Shown here piece after piece: positions 43,145 through 51,657 of a DNA stretch of 64,000 nucleotides (within the stretch, counting starts at the first letter, position 1; every line of letters starts with the position of its first letter). The notes below the pieces were generated by a model. It had not been told where the DNA came from and made no database searches. It saw nothing but the letters and a program-made list of their open reading frames with translations. The DNA lies in the NCBI GenBank assembly GCA_021732745.1, contig JAKFUK010000002.1, positions 558,001 to 622,000 on the forward strand, given 5' to 3'. The DNA is from Nevskia sp. GTDB lineage: Bacteria; Pseudomonadota; Gammaproteobacteria; Nevskiales; Nevskiaceae. A program made the translations under genes and the position numbers.

Positions 43145-44007
43145 GCCGCGCGTTCACCGTGGCGGCCGCGCAGTTTCCGGTGTTCTCGCCGGACAGTTGG
43201 GTGGAAGTCGAAGCGCTGGTCACACAGTGGGTGGCCGATGCGGCCGCGAAACGCGCGAAGCTGCTGGTATTCCCCGAGTACGGCGCGATGTCGATTGCCC
43301 ATCTCGACGCCACGACGCGGTCCGACCTGCACGGCCAGATCGCGGCGATGCAGGTGCATCGCAAGGCCTGGCGCGATCTGCACGCAGCACTGGCAGCGGC
43401 GCACGACGTCCATATCCTCGCCGGCAGCTATCCGTGGCGACTCGACGACGGCCGCTACGTCAACCGCGCCTTCCTGTGTTTTCCGGACGGAAAAGTCGAA
43501 CATCAGGACAAGTGCGTGATGACCCGCTTCGAGCGCGAGCAGTGGAACATCACGTCCGAGCCGCCGATCAAGGTGTTCGATACGACACTCGGCAAGATCG
43601 CGATCACCATCTGCTACGACTCCGAATTCCCGCTGCTGGCGCGCGCCGCCTGCGAAGCCGGTGCCGAAATCATCCTGGTGCCGAGCTGTACCGACACGCT
43701 GGCCGGCTACTACCGCGTGAAGGTCGGCGCGCAGGCGCGGGCGCTGGAAAATCAGTGCTACGTGATCCAGTCGCCGATCGTCGGCGAGGCGGCGTGGTCT
43801 CCGGCGGTCGACGTCAACATCGGCAGTGCCGGCGTCTATGGCCCGCCCGATCGCGGCTTTCCGGACGACGGCATCATTGCCATCGGGCCACTCAATGAAC
43901 CGCTCTGGCTGTACGCCGAGATCGACCCGGGGAAGGTCGCAGAAGTGCGCGAAAACGGCGCGGTACTCCCCTTCCGGCATTGGCCGGAGTCGGCGAGGCT
44001 TCCGTAG
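43141..44007 (+). CDS. Carbon-nitrogen hydrolase (nitrilase superfamily)
   Basis: A 288-aa CN-hydrolase. The triad is visible: Glu in FPEYGAMS (about 44-46), Lys in HQDKCVMTRFE (about 122-126) and Cys in ITICYDSEFPLLARAACEAG (about 157-162). It would cleave an amide or nitrile; the substrate is unknown. It is coupled by ATGA to the GNAT gene. Its TAG stop is the TAG of the GTAGG hairpin that follows. Confidence 0.87.
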   Translation: MSRAFTVAAAQFPVFSPDSWVEVEALVTQWVADAAAKRAKLLVFPEYGAMSIAHLDATTRSDLHGQIAAMQVHRKAWRDLHAALAAAHDVHILAGSYPWRLDDGRYVNRAFLCFPDGKVEHQDKCVMTRFEREQWNITSEPPIKVFDTTLGKIAITICYDSEFPLLARAACEAGAEIILVPSCTDTLAGYYRVKVGAQARALENQCYVIQSPIVGEAAWSPAVDVNIGSAGVYGPPDRGFPDDGIIAIGPLNEPLWLYAEIDPGKVAEVRENGAVLPFRHWPESARLP

Positions 44008-44091
44008 GGTGGGCAGGCTTCATCTGCCCACGCGCCGCCACACGGTCGCGCCTTGGCAAATCGGTGGGCAGATGAAGCCTGCCCACCCTAC
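44004..44091. repeat. GTAGG...CCTAC dispersed hairpin (copy 2)
   Basis: Arms 44004-44030 and 44064-44091 are near-perfect complements (gtagggtgggcaggcttcat... and ...gcctgcccaccctac). The TAG at 44005-44007 ends the nitrilase gene. The hairpin lies 13 bp before the patatin start and may terminate the upstream transcript. Confidence 0.88.
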
Positions 44092-44103
44092 GTCCAGATA
44101 AAC

Positions 44104-45272
44104 ATGACCGCTCCGACCGAAAAGCAGTTGCTGACCCTCCAGCGCATGGAAATGACGCTGGTCCGCGCGGTGCTGATCAAGCAGATGTTCCTGGTGCCGA
44201 AGGAATACCAGCAGTTGCGCTACCTGCTCAGCTTCGCGCGCCTGCATGTGTTCGCGCCGGGTGGCGTCGACGGTGCGCCGCGTCGCGCCGATGTCGAACT
44301 GGCGCAGGACCTGATCGCCCCGCTTCGCGAGCAGGTGCTGAAGAAGTTGTACAAGCCGCTGCGCAGCGAGCAGATCACCGAAAAGCGCCTCGGAGGTGCC
44401 GTGGAAGGCTTGCGAGCGCTGTTTCCGGCGCTGGTCACCGCGCGTCGGCAGCTGCTGCGCCGGCATCAGGACGATTTTTCCGAAACCGAGCTCGATGCCG
44501 AAGTCGGCCGCAAGGCGCTGGTCACGATCATGGGCGGCGGTGGCGGTGCCGGCTATGTCTATATCGGTGCTGCCGCGCGGCTGCGCGCGGAGCAGAAGGC
44601 TTCGGACTATCTGGTCGGTTCGTCGATCGGAGCGCTGATCGGTGCTTTCCTGACCCGTTCGCGCGACCTCGACATCGACGGCCTGATGGCCTGGGCCAAG
44701 GGTCTGAAGACCCGCGACATCTTCGCGCCGCCGCATGTCGGCGCGACCCACACCCTGCCCGGCCTGATGCGCCTGCATCTCGAAGGCATGTCCCGCCACA
44801 TGCTGCATCCGGACGGCACGCCGCTACGCCTGAAGGATCTGGAAATCCCCTACGAAGCGGTGATCGCCGGTGTCCGCAAATCGGTCTACGACCACATGCC
44901 GGCAACCTTGCGCGAGCTGGTCGGTGCACGCATTCGCAGCCGCTCGCTGTCGCGGCTGGTCGCCGAACGCATGCTGCTGGTCGGCACCTTCTTCAATCCC
45001 AAGGTGGTCAAGGCGATCGTGCTGGGTCGCACGGATGCGACGCGCGAATTGCGGGTGATCGACGCGGTCGGCCTGTCGGCGGCGATTCCGGCGGTGCTGC
45101 AATACGAGCCCAGAGTCCGCGACGCGACCAGCGACTCAATCCTGGCCGACCTGCGCCGCGAATACGGCGTGGCGCTGTTCGCCGACGGCGGTGTCGCCGC
45201 CAACGTGCCGGCGCGCATCGCTTGGGAAGGCGTGCATAGCGGGCGCATCGGCACGCGAAACGCTTTTTATCT
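44104..45272 (+). pseudogene. Patatin-like phospholipase, 5' fragment (interrupted)
   Basis: The N-terminal 389 codons of a patatin-family lipid acyl hydrolase, ended by the ISL3-family insertion. The oxyanion GGGGGAG (about 140), nucleophile GSSIG (171-175) and catalytic Asp in ADGG (361) are all in this part. The frame runs 34 nt into the element and stops at 45306 after GFRNTWLERT. The rest of the gene is at 50174-50432. Excising 45273-50173 (the element plus one target duplication copy) joins ...RIGTRNAFYL to ALDCFHPQFD without a frameshift, giving 475 aa. A truncated product with the catalytic dyad might still fold, but it lacks the conserved C-terminus. Confidence 0.93.
45265..45272. 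repeat. Left target-site duplication TTTTATCT
   Basis: TTTTATCT directly abuts the left inverted repeat and is repeated at 50166-50173. An 8-bp duplication is what ISL3-family elements make. Confidence 0.95.
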
Positions 45273-45296
45273 GGGTTTCCGAAATACGTGGTTGGA
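45273..45296. repeat. Left terminal inverted repeat
   Basis: 24 bp beginning GGGTTTCCGAAATACG. It matches the reverse complement of the right end at 22 positions, with mismatches at positions 5 and 14. Confidence 0.93.
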
Positions 45297-45527
45297 AAGG
45301 ACCTGACGCTTCTGCCGGTCTGGCTGTGCCTCGCTGGTTGGATTTGCTCGTCCCGGCTCTACGAGAGGTGTTGGCAGTCAATGTGCGCGCGCTCCTCCGG
45401 CCTGATCACCGACGGCGGTAATCAGTGTTTCTCCTCAGTTGCGAGCGGCGATCAGCCCAAAGCTGTCAGTTCGATTCGTGAGCGCAATCAGCTAGGCTCC
45501 CAGGAGCTTACCCACTGAAGAATACGC

Positions 45528-46232
45528 ATGTTTCCACACGCCTATCCGCACGATCCCATCGTCGAAATCTTCCCTGATGTATTTCTGCTTCACGGGAGCA
45601 TAAGGATGGGCCCGGGCATGCGGATGAATCGCAACATGCTCATCCTCCGGGAAGACGGCGAACTTAGCCTAATCAATCCGGTGCGAATGTCCGAGGAGGG
45701 GCTCAAGGATCTCGATTCGCTCGGCAAGGTCGTGCGCCTAATTCGCCTCGGCGATTTTCACGGTCTCGATGATCGTTTCTATGTTGATCGGTATCGCCCC
45801 CAATTCTGGTGTCAGGCCGGCCAAGGGACCTACGACGAGCCAAAGCCCGACGTCATCTTCGACACGACGACAACATTGCCCGTGCTCGGAGCATCGTTTT
45901 TCGTCTACGAGCGGGCTCGATTTCCGGAGGCCGCGATCTTGGTTCCGCGAAACCGCCTCTTGATCGCTACCGACAGCCTTCAGTTCTACGGCGACTTCAG
46001 CTATTTCAGCGGATTCACTAAATTCGCTTTCAAGCTCCTGGGCTTTAAGCTGGGTCTCAACATCGGCAGCCCTTGGGTAAAGCGAGTGACGCGAAAGGAT
46101 GACAGTCTGAAGCAGGACTTCGAGAGACTACTGAACCTCGACTTCGACGCGCTCATCGGTGCTCACGGCGGCCTGCTGAAGCGAGATGCGAAGGAACAGG
46201 TCCGAAAGCAGATGGCGCTCGCTTTCCAGTAG
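45528..46232 (+). CDS. Degenerate MBL-fold-like protein, passenger 1
   Basis: A 234-aa soluble protein paralogous to the one at 47119-47901. Shared blocks: IVEIFPDVFLLHGSI, NMLILREDGELSLINPVRM, RLGDFHGLDDRFYVDRY, QFWCQAG, LLIATDSLQ and LIGAHGGLL. The order beta-strand/Pro-Val, His-x-x-Asp-Asp, later Asp and final His recalls metallo-beta-lactamase-fold proteins of the DUF4336 kind with the HxHxDH motif reduced to HGxDD. Function unknown. It has its own 230-bp upstream region inside the element and looks separately transcribed from the second copy. Confidence 0.72.
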   Translation: MFPHAYPHDPIVEIFPDVFLLHGSIRMGPGMRMNRNMLILREDGELSLINPVRMSEEGLKDLDSLGKVVRLIRLGDFHGLDDRFYVDRYRPQFWCQAGQGTYDEPKPDVIFDTTTTLPVLGASFFVYERARFPEAAILVPRNRLLIATDSLQFYGDFSYFSGFTKFAFKLLGFKLGLNIGSPWVKRVTRKDDSLKQDFERLLNLDFDALIGAHGGLLKRDAKEQVRKQMALAFQ

Positions 46233-46433
46233 ATTGCTTCGTGAGTTCCCCGAAAAGCAGCTGTTGGCAAATGGCCGCCGACAACGGCGACTGACTTGCC
46301 ATTGAGCATGATGATTGCCACTTGGCGATCAACCTTGAGGAGATTCACTGATCAACGGGATGCAAATCCGCATCAATGATCCAATCTCTCTCGGGACGGC
46401 GCTGCGATCCCCTCAACTTCGCACTGACGCTGC

Positions 46434-47066
46434 TCACCGCAACAAATCGGCCGTCGGTGGCTGGTATCCGTTGGCGACCAGCTCGATGAGGCGTTCCAAA
46501 TCCACCGGGCCTTGATCGAGCTTTCCTTCGAGGATCAGCACACTCAGGCCGTGTACGTGGCTCCAGGCATGGATGGCGCCGAGGGCAATCCTCGGATCAT
46601 TGACGTCGAGATTCAGCGCCCGCGCCATGTCAACGTAGATGGAGCTAAGCGCGTCGACCGCCGCCGCGGAGCGTTCATCGGTGCGATACGCGGGATCGAC
46701 GCGCTCGAACATCATCTTGAACAGCGCGGGATTGCCTCGTGCGAACTGGATGTAGGCATAGCCGGTTGCCCTGATGGCTTCGACGGGATCGGTTCGCTTC
46801 GCGCGTGCGGTGGCACCGGCAGCGGCCAGGCGCCGATATCCCTCCGCCGATACCGCAGCACGGAAGTCCTCCTTGGTCGCGAAGTGTCGGTAGACCGCGG
46901 TGGACGATACGCCGACCCGACGAGCCAGCTCGCGAAGGCTCAGATCCACTCCAATACTGCTTGAGAGCATGTCGAGGCCGGCGTCGATTAAGGCCGTCCG
47001 TAGGTTTCCGTGGTGATACGGCCGCGGCGCTCGAACCGCCCGCTTGGGCTTGCTTGTCCGTTTCAT
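46434..47066 (-). CDS. TetR-family regulator (WHG C-terminal domain)
   Basis: A 210-aa TetR repressor. The HTH region is YHHGNLRTALIDAGLDML, then LSLRELARRVGVSSTAVYRH (about 43-62) and FATKEDFRAAV. The ligand domain contains AIHAWSHVHGLSVLIL (about 165-180), the WHG-type TetR C-terminal domain. It is divergent from MBL-like gene 2, and its start codon lies in a 19-bp palindrome, so it probably represses itself and the MBL2-desaturase pair until an inducer binds (inference). Confidence 0.9.
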   Translation of the reverse strand: MKRTSKPKRAVRAPRPYHHGNLRTALIDAGLDMLSSSIGVDLSLRELARRVGVSSTAVYRHFATKEDFRAAVSAEGYRRLAAAGATARAKRTDPVEAIRATGYAYIQFARGNPALFKMMFERVDPAYRTDERSAAAVDALSSIYVDMARALNLDVNDPRIALGAIHAWSHVHGLSVLILEGKLDQGPVDLERLIELVANGYQPPTADLLR

Positions 47067-47083
47067 GTTGTCACTGATAACAT
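47054..47083 (+). promoter_or_regulatory. TetR operator and divergent promoter
   Basis: ATGTTGTCA-C-TGATAACAT (47065-47083) is a palindrome with 8 of 9 positions paired. It covers the tetR start codon (47064-47066). TTGTCC (47054-47059), 18 bp, TAACAT (47078-47083) could be the plus-strand promoter of the MBL2-desaturase pair, so repressor binding would block it. Confidence 0.6.
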
Positions 47084-47118
47084 CAATTCACCGATTCGTC
47101 ATCGCCACCCGGGAAGCC

Positions 47119-47901
47119 ATGATGCAGAGCGGTTCACCAGCTTGCTATGCCCCCGCCTCCGCGCATGGCGCGATCAAGGAAATCTTTGAAGGTGTGTTTT
47201 GGGTCAGGGGCAGTATCCCCCTCGGTTTGGGATGCCGGATGGACCGGAACATGGTGATTCTCCGCGAGGGTGAAGATCTGACGTTGATCAACCCGGTGCG
47301 AATGGATGATGCCGGGCTGGCCCTGATGGAGCGCTTAGGCAATGTGCGCCATGCGGTTCGGCTGGGCGCGTTCCACGGCCGCGATGATCGCTTCTACGTC
47401 GACCGCTACAAGGCTGATTTCTGGTGCCAGGTCGGACAGACCCGCTACTCGGAACCGCAAGCCACGCGTGAGATCGCCGATGGAGTGCCACCGCCTGTCG
47501 CCGGCTCAAGGTTCTTCGTCTTTACATCTGCAACGCAGCCGGAGGCGGCCCTGCTTATCGAACGCCACCGACTGCTGCTGACCACGGACAGCCTCCGGGA
47601 TCTGAGCGACTGGGGACTGACCAATGCCGCAGGGGGACTACTCCTGCGTGCGTTCGGTCTGCGCCGCAAGCTCCTCATCGGCCGCCCATGGCTAAAGGCC
47701 GCAACGCCAACAGGCGGCAGCCTTGAGCCGGATTTTCGAACCCTGCTCCAGCTGGAGTTCGACCATCTGCTGGGCGCTCACGGCGGCCTCGTACTTGGAA
47801 ATGCCAAGGCCCTGGTGACGGCTGTCGTCGACGAGACATTCCCGGCGAATGAACCGACGAAGGGGCCTTCGACAGTGCAATCGCAAGGCGGTGCGCGATG
47901 A
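47119..47901 (+). CDS. Degenerate MBL-fold-like protein, passenger 2
   Basis: A 260-aa paralogue of the protein at 45528-46232, with the same landmarks: EIFEGVFWVRGSI, RMDRNMVILREGEDLTLINP, RLGAFHGRDDRFYVDRYKAD, DFWCQVGQ, LLLTTDSL and LLGAHGGLVLG. A longer frame start at 47044 overlaps the tetR start and operator; ATG 47119 (or 47122), preceded by GGGAAG, is chosen. Overlaps the desaturase-like gene by ATGA, so the two act together. Cellular role unknown. Confidence 0.75.
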   Translation: MMQSGSPACYAPASAHGAIKEIFEGVFWVRGSIPLGLGCRMDRNMVILREGEDLTLINPVRMDDAGLALMERLGNVRHAVRLGAFHGRDDRFYVDRYKADFWCQVGQTRYSEPQATREIADGVPPPVAGSRFFVFTSATQPEAALLIERHRLLLTTDSLRDLSDWGLTNAAGGLLLRAFGLRRKLLIGRPWLKAATPTGGSLEPDFRTLLQLEFDHLLGAHGGLVLGNAKALVTAVVDETFPANEPTKGPSTVQSQGGAR

Positions 47902-48641
47902 TCGGCTCGTGGATCGACGCCTGGATACAGATGCCCGCCCTCGGGGTATTCGTAGTCGCGTTCGCGATCCAGTTCGGGATCTATGCAGCGCTCGCTGGCG
48001 GCTTTTCGATTGTCTATGGCGGAATGCTGCGACACCTGAAGTGGGGAGCGCGCATCGACACTCGTCCGCTCAGAAGAAATCAGGTCCTCACCGAGATCAT
48101 GTGGAGCATCCTGACCTGCGCGATCTATGCAGGCTTCACACTACTCGCCCTACGGATCGCGGCCGGAGCCTTGCCCGACTCGTGGAGTGACGGGTTCCTG
48201 CAGTTGGCCGTGATGCTCGTCTACTACGACTTCCTGACCTACTGGTCGCATCGTCTATTGCATACACGGTGGTTCGCGTCATTTCACCGTGTTCACCACC
48301 ACTCCGTCCGGGCCACACCTTGGTCCGTGTACTGCATGCACCCGGTGGAAACGGTCATCAATCAGCTGCAGGTGATCAGCTTCATGCTGATCTGGCCCAC
48401 GAGCATTGAACTCATGCTGCTGTTCCAGTTCTGCGCCATGTTCGGCGGCGCTATCGGGCACAGCAACTTCGATCCGTTTGGAAAAGCTAGTTGGCTCGCC
48501 CTGCCAAAGCGATTCCACCGATTCCATCAGCGGCACCACAGCCTCGGGCGCGATAACTTCGGTTTCGCCGGTCCACACTGGGATGCCGTGTTCGGGACCG
48601 CCGGACCTCCCAAGAGCGGGAGAGCAGAGGGCCTCGATTAG
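47898..48641 (+). CDS. Fatty acid hydroxylase/sterol desaturase family protein
   Basis: A 247-aa integral membrane di-iron oxygenase-like protein. Histidine motifs: WSHRLLH (about 117-123), FHRVHHHS (about 130-137) and FHRFHQRHHS (about 208-217), with helices at about 12-40, 60-90, 95-115 and 155-190. Family members hydroxylate or desaturate sterols, fatty acids, ceramides or alkylglycerols. Coupled to MBL-like passenger 2 by ATGA. The module MBL2-desaturase under TetR control looks like a lipid or hydrophobic-compound modification cassette (inference). Confidence 0.87.
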   Translation: MIGSWIDAWIQMPALGVFVVAFAIQFGIYAALAGGFSIVYGGMLRHLKWGARIDTRPLRRNQVLTEIMWSILTCAIYAGFTLLALRIAAGALPDSWSDGFLQLAVMLVYYDFLTYWSHRLLHTRWFASFHRVHHHSVRATPWSVYCMHPVETVINQLQVISFMLIWPTSIELMLLFQFCAMFGGAIGHSNFDPFGKASWLALPKRFHRFHQRHHSLGRDNFGFAGPHWDAVFGTAGPPKSGRAEGLD

Positions 48642-48663
48642 CCGTAGCGGTGCGCTGCCAAGA

Positions 48664-50013
48664 CTACTCGAATGCCCCTGATTCGAGCTTGTCGCAGAGC
48701 GTCGGGATATGGGCGCCTAGATAGACGAACTCCGTCTGGTAGCGCAATCGCTGACGAGCAGTCGGCCTCTCGGGTCTGGCGTAGCCCATTTTGCCCATCC
48801 CTAGTCCGCCGAGATCGTCGTCGGGAACCGGCACAGCGACTCGCCGGGTCATGGTGCCCTTCTCCAGCGCATTGGTGTCGTAGAGCATCTTGGCCCTGAC
48901 GACTTCGAGCGTGTATCCGCGTCCCATACGATTGATGCTCTTGGCGAGGCGGTTGATGGACTCAGTGTAGGCGTTGGTCACAGGACAGTCGAAGTAGTTG
49001 AGAATGTCGTCGCGGCGGCGGCTCCAGGCGGTCAGCAGCTCGGCAAAATAGGGGCGGACATCGCTGGTGACGCTCCCAGCCCAGGCATCCAGTTCGCGCG
49101 CGGCGACCGCTCTGGATTTGGTGTTCCAGCAAGCGAAGAACCGCTCCTTGGCCTCCCATGCAGCGCCCAGGAGCGGAAACTGGTCGCCCCAGGACTTGAG
49201 CTTTGTCATCTGCTCCGGCGAGAGCGAATGGCCGTGCCGAAGCAGGACGAAACGGTCGTCCTTGAGTTGGATGCGCCGCTTCTGCGTCAGGGTCCGGCGG
49301 ACGGCCTTGCGCGCAGCCTCGACGGCGTTGGTCGCCATCCGTTGCACATGGAAGCGGTCCGCCACGAAAAGGGCCTTGGGGAAGAACTCCCTGGCGATCA
49401 CGGCATAGTTGTTCCACAGGTCGGCCGTCACTACCTCCACGGCCTTTGGGTTGCGGAAGGTCCGGAAGTAGTCGCGCAGCCCAGCCATCTCGCGGGTGGC
49501 AAGCATGTCGTAGACGGTATTGGCCTCGACGTTGGTGAGGATGCAGCGGTACTTGCCGATGAGCTTGACCTCGTCGATGCCGAGGTACCGAGGCGTCACG
49601 AATTCGAACTGAGTATCCAGGTCGCGAACGAGGTCATCGAAGATGTGTCGGATGCTGCGATCCGACAGACCTACCTCGCGCCCGATCTCAGCGAACGTGT
49701 ACTTGAGGCTGCGGGTGCGGACGTAGCGGACGAGTCGCTGCGTCGCCCGACGCTTCTCGTCGATGGCTGGCAACGGGTCGGGGAACAGCGTGGAGCAGTC
49801 CTGGCAACGCCAGCGGCGGCGATGCACCAGCAGGACCGCGGGCTCGCCATAGTGCGGCGCATCGACGTAGTGCTGGTCACGCATGCCATGCCGATACAGC
49901 CGAACGCTCTTGCACGATGGGCACGAGGTCGGCATGTACGTCGGCTCTACTTCCGCCGTCCGAGGCCGATCCGAGGTTGCGTCGTGAAGGCCAATGAGCC
50001 GCAAACCTTGCAA
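48664..50013 (-). CDS. ISL3-family transposase
   Basis: A 449-aa DDE transposase. The N-terminal zinc finger is SCPSCKSVRLYRHG plus RRWRCQDCSTLFPD. A helix-turn-helix (about 115-150, YTFAEIGREVGLSDRSIRHI) follows. The DDE domain has YLGIDEVKLIGKYRCIL, VVTADLWNNYAVIAREFFP and NAYTESINRLAKSINRMGRG. No frameshift or stop interrupts it, so the element may still be active. It is transcribed toward the passengers and ends 22 bp from the convergent desaturase-like stop. Confidence 0.95.
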   Translation of the reverse strand: MQGLRLIGLHDATSDRPRTAEVEPTYMPTSCPSCKSVRLYRHGMRDQHYVDAPHYGEPAVLLVHRRRWRCQDCSTLFPDPLPAIDEKRRATQRLVRYVRTRSLKYTFAEIGREVGLSDRSIRHIFDDLVRDLDTQFEFVTPRYLGIDEVKLIGKYRCILTNVEANTVYDMLATREMAGLRDYFRTFRNPKAVEVVTADLWNNYAVIAREFFPKALFVADRFHVQRMATNAVEAARKAVRRTLTQKRRIQLKDDRFVLLRHGHSLSPEQMTKLKSWGDQFPLLGAAWEAKERFFACWNTKSRAVAARELDAWAGSVTSDVRPYFAELLTAWSRRRDDILNYFDCPVTNAYTESINRLAKSINRMGRGYTLEVVRAKMLYDTNALEKGTMTRRVAVPVPDDDLGGLGMGKMGYARPERPTARQRLRYQTEFVYLGAHIPTLCDKLESGAFE

Positions 50014-50141
50014 GTCGAGCGCGTCTCGGATGACCGATCCTCCTTTGCTGGGTCAAGACCAGCGTAGGAACACGCTCAAGGATTTGCAACCACGTAGTTC
50101 GGAATTTGAATTGGTACTCCCAAGCGGTCTGGGTGCTCCGA

Positions 50142-50165
50142 TCCAACCACGAATTTCGGATACCC
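50142..50165. repeat. Right terminal inverted repeat
   Basis: 24 bp ending ...TTTCGGATACCC, complementary to the left end at 22 positions. Confidence 0.93.
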
Positions 50166-50173
50166 TTTTATCT
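50166..50173. repeat. Right target-site duplication TTTTATCT
   Basis: Second copy of the 8-bp target duplication, directly abutting the right inverted repeat. Confidence 0.95.
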
Positions 50174-50432
50174 GGCGCTGGACTGCTTCCATCCGCAGTT
50201 CGACGCCCGCCACCTGTGGCTGTGGCCGGTGACCCAGGCGATCCAGCTTCAGTTGCCGAGCCAGCGGCCGTACTTCGACTGGCTGGTGCGCTTCGAGCCG
50301 ACCCTGTCGCCGGTCAACCTGCTGCCGACCGACGCCGATTTCGACCGCGCCTTCCGCTGGGGCTGGGAGCAGGCCGACAAGATGATGCCGTTCCTGCTCA
50401 AGGCGCTGGAACCGATCCCGTGGGTGCCGTGA
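50174..50432 (+). pseudogene. Patatin-like phospholipase, 3' fragment
   Basis: The last 86 residues of the interrupted patatin gene: ALDCFHPQFDARHLWLWPVT to EPIPWVP. The frame is continuous with the 5' fragment once the element and one duplication copy are removed. An ATG inside the element (50106) keeps the frame open, so a short chimeric peptide is possible but unlikely to matter. It is followed 6 nt later by the AraC-type gene, which may have shared its transcript. Confidence 0.93.
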
Positions 50433-50438
50433 GCGGCA

Positions 50439-51572
50439 ATGCTTGATCCGGGCATCCGCTTCGGCGCCTGGAGCACCACGCTTGGGCTGGCGGCGCTGTT
50501 CGGCGTGGCGGTGGCGCTGCTGTTGCTGAGCACCCGCCACAACCGGGTTGCGAACCGGCTGCTGGCGGCGCTGATCGCGGTCATCGTGCTGGCGCTGGTG
50601 CCCTACATCATCGGTTTTGCCGGCTTTTACGATGCCTATCCGGCCTTGAGCTTCGCGCCGTTCGGCTGGGCACTGGCGATCGGCCCGCTGCTGTACTTGC
50701 AGGTGCTGCGGCAAACCTCGGACCGTCTGCCGCCGCGCGCCTGGCGGCACGGCATTCCGGTCGCGGTGAAGATCGCCTACACCAGCGTCATCTTCGTGCA
50801 GCCGCTGGCCTTCAAGGACGATTGGGACACGCGCATCCAGTCGCCCTGGATCGGACCGCTGGAAACCGTGCTGGTGTTCATCTCGCTGACCGTCTATCTG
50901 GCTGCGGCTTTCCGCGTGCATCGCCGCTACCAGCGCTGGCTCGTCGATCACGTCAGCAACCGGGAGGAATTCCGTCTCGACGCACAGCGCAACACCCTGA
51001 TTGCATTCGCGATATTGACGGCGATCTGGCTGCCGTACGAAATCGCCAGCGCCGCTTTCGGCTTCAATTATTTCGATCGCTACCCGCTCTATGTGCTGAT
51101 GGCGCTGCTGGTCTGCGCGCTCGGGCTGGAAGGCTGGCGCCATGCTGAGCTGCGCTACCCGCTGCCGCTTCCCGATCCCGCGCCGCCCGCCCCGATCAAC
51201 GAACCGGCTGGCCGCGACTGGGCGGCCGACGGCCAGCGCTGGCTGGCCCGCACCCGCGACGCCGGCTGGTGGCGCGATCCGGAGCTGAATGTCGAGCGGC
51301 TGGCGCGCCATCTGGCGACCAACACCGCCTACCTGTCGCGGGCCTTCAACGAAGGCCTCGGCCTGAGCTTCAACGAAGCGATCAACCGCCTCCGGGTCGA
51401 CGCGGTTCGAGTGCTGCTCGCCGACCCGAGCGAAAGCCGCGATCTGCTGGACATCGCCTTCGCTGCCGGCTTCAGCTCGAAATCGAGCTTCAACCGGGTG
51501 TTCAAGGCCCAGACTGGCGAAACGCCGTCCCGTTTTCGCGAACAGGCGCAGGCGGAACGTCCCGAATCCTGA
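50439..51572 (+). CDS. Seven-helix membrane AraC-family regulator
   Basis: A 377-aa protein with an N-terminal membrane sensor of about six to seven helices (about 12-33, 41-62, 72-90, 105-122, 138-160, 185-205, 213-230). A C-terminal AraC DNA-binding domain follows (about 270-370: LNVERLARHLATNTAYLSRA and DIAFAAGFSSKSSFNRVFKA). Such membrane AraC proteins sense extracellular or envelope signals and often regulate the next gene, here an S41 peptidase 85 bp downstream. The insertion in the patatin gene ends only 266 bp upstream and may alter its expression. Confidence 0.87.
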   Translation: MLDPGIRFGAWSTTLGLAALFGVAVALLLLSTRHNRVANRLLAALIAVIVLALVPYIIGFAGFYDAYPALSFAPFGWALAIGPLLYLQVLRQTSDRLPPRAWRHGIPVAVKIAYTSVIFVQPLAFKDDWDTRIQSPWIGPLETVLVFISLTVYLAAAFRVHRRYQRWLVDHVSNREEFRLDAQRNTLIAFAILTAIWLPYEIASAAFGFNYFDRYPLYVLMALLVCALGLEGWRHAELRYPLPLPDPAPPAPINEPAGRDWAADGQRWLARTRDAGWWRDPELNVERLARHLATNTAYLSRAFNEGLGLSFNEAINRLRVDAVRVLLADPSESRDLLDIAFAAGFSSKSSFNRVFKAQTGETPSRFREQAQAERPES

Positions 51573-51657
51573 AATTCGGCGCTGATTCCGATTCTGGAGC
51601 GCGGCGTCCCGGCGCGATGCGCAGGCTGCGAGGACCACTTCCACCGGATTTCCGCCG

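Larger units (their letters stand above)
45273..50165. mobile_element. ISL3-family element with four passenger genes
   Basis: A complete 4893-bp element. Terminal inverted repeats 45273-45296 and 50142-50165 match at 22 of 24 positions (outer bases GGGTWTCCGAAATWCGTGG). They are flanked by the 8-bp direct repeats TTTTATCT. Contents in order: MBL-like gene 1 (+), tetR (-), MBL-like gene 2 (+), sterol-desaturase-like gene (+), ISL3 transposase (-). The intact target duplication, matching ends and in-frame restorable target gene show a single, recent transposition of the whole unit. Only one transposase and one pair of ends exist, so it is not a composite transposon of two IS copies. Confidence 0.95.

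Noticed and set aside
45528..48641. Antibiotic-resistance cassette because of metallo-beta-lactamase-like passengers
   Set aside because: The HxHxDH metal motif is absent and neither protein has a signal peptide; a beta-lactamase claim is not supported.
49228..50067. A 279-codon plus-strand open frame inside the ISL3 element, considered as an extra passenger
   Set aside because: It is antisense to the transposase, which has all family motifs.
45273..50165. Composite transposon flanked by two IS copies
   Set aside because: Only one transposase and one pair of inverted ends exist; the whole unit is a single element with passengers.
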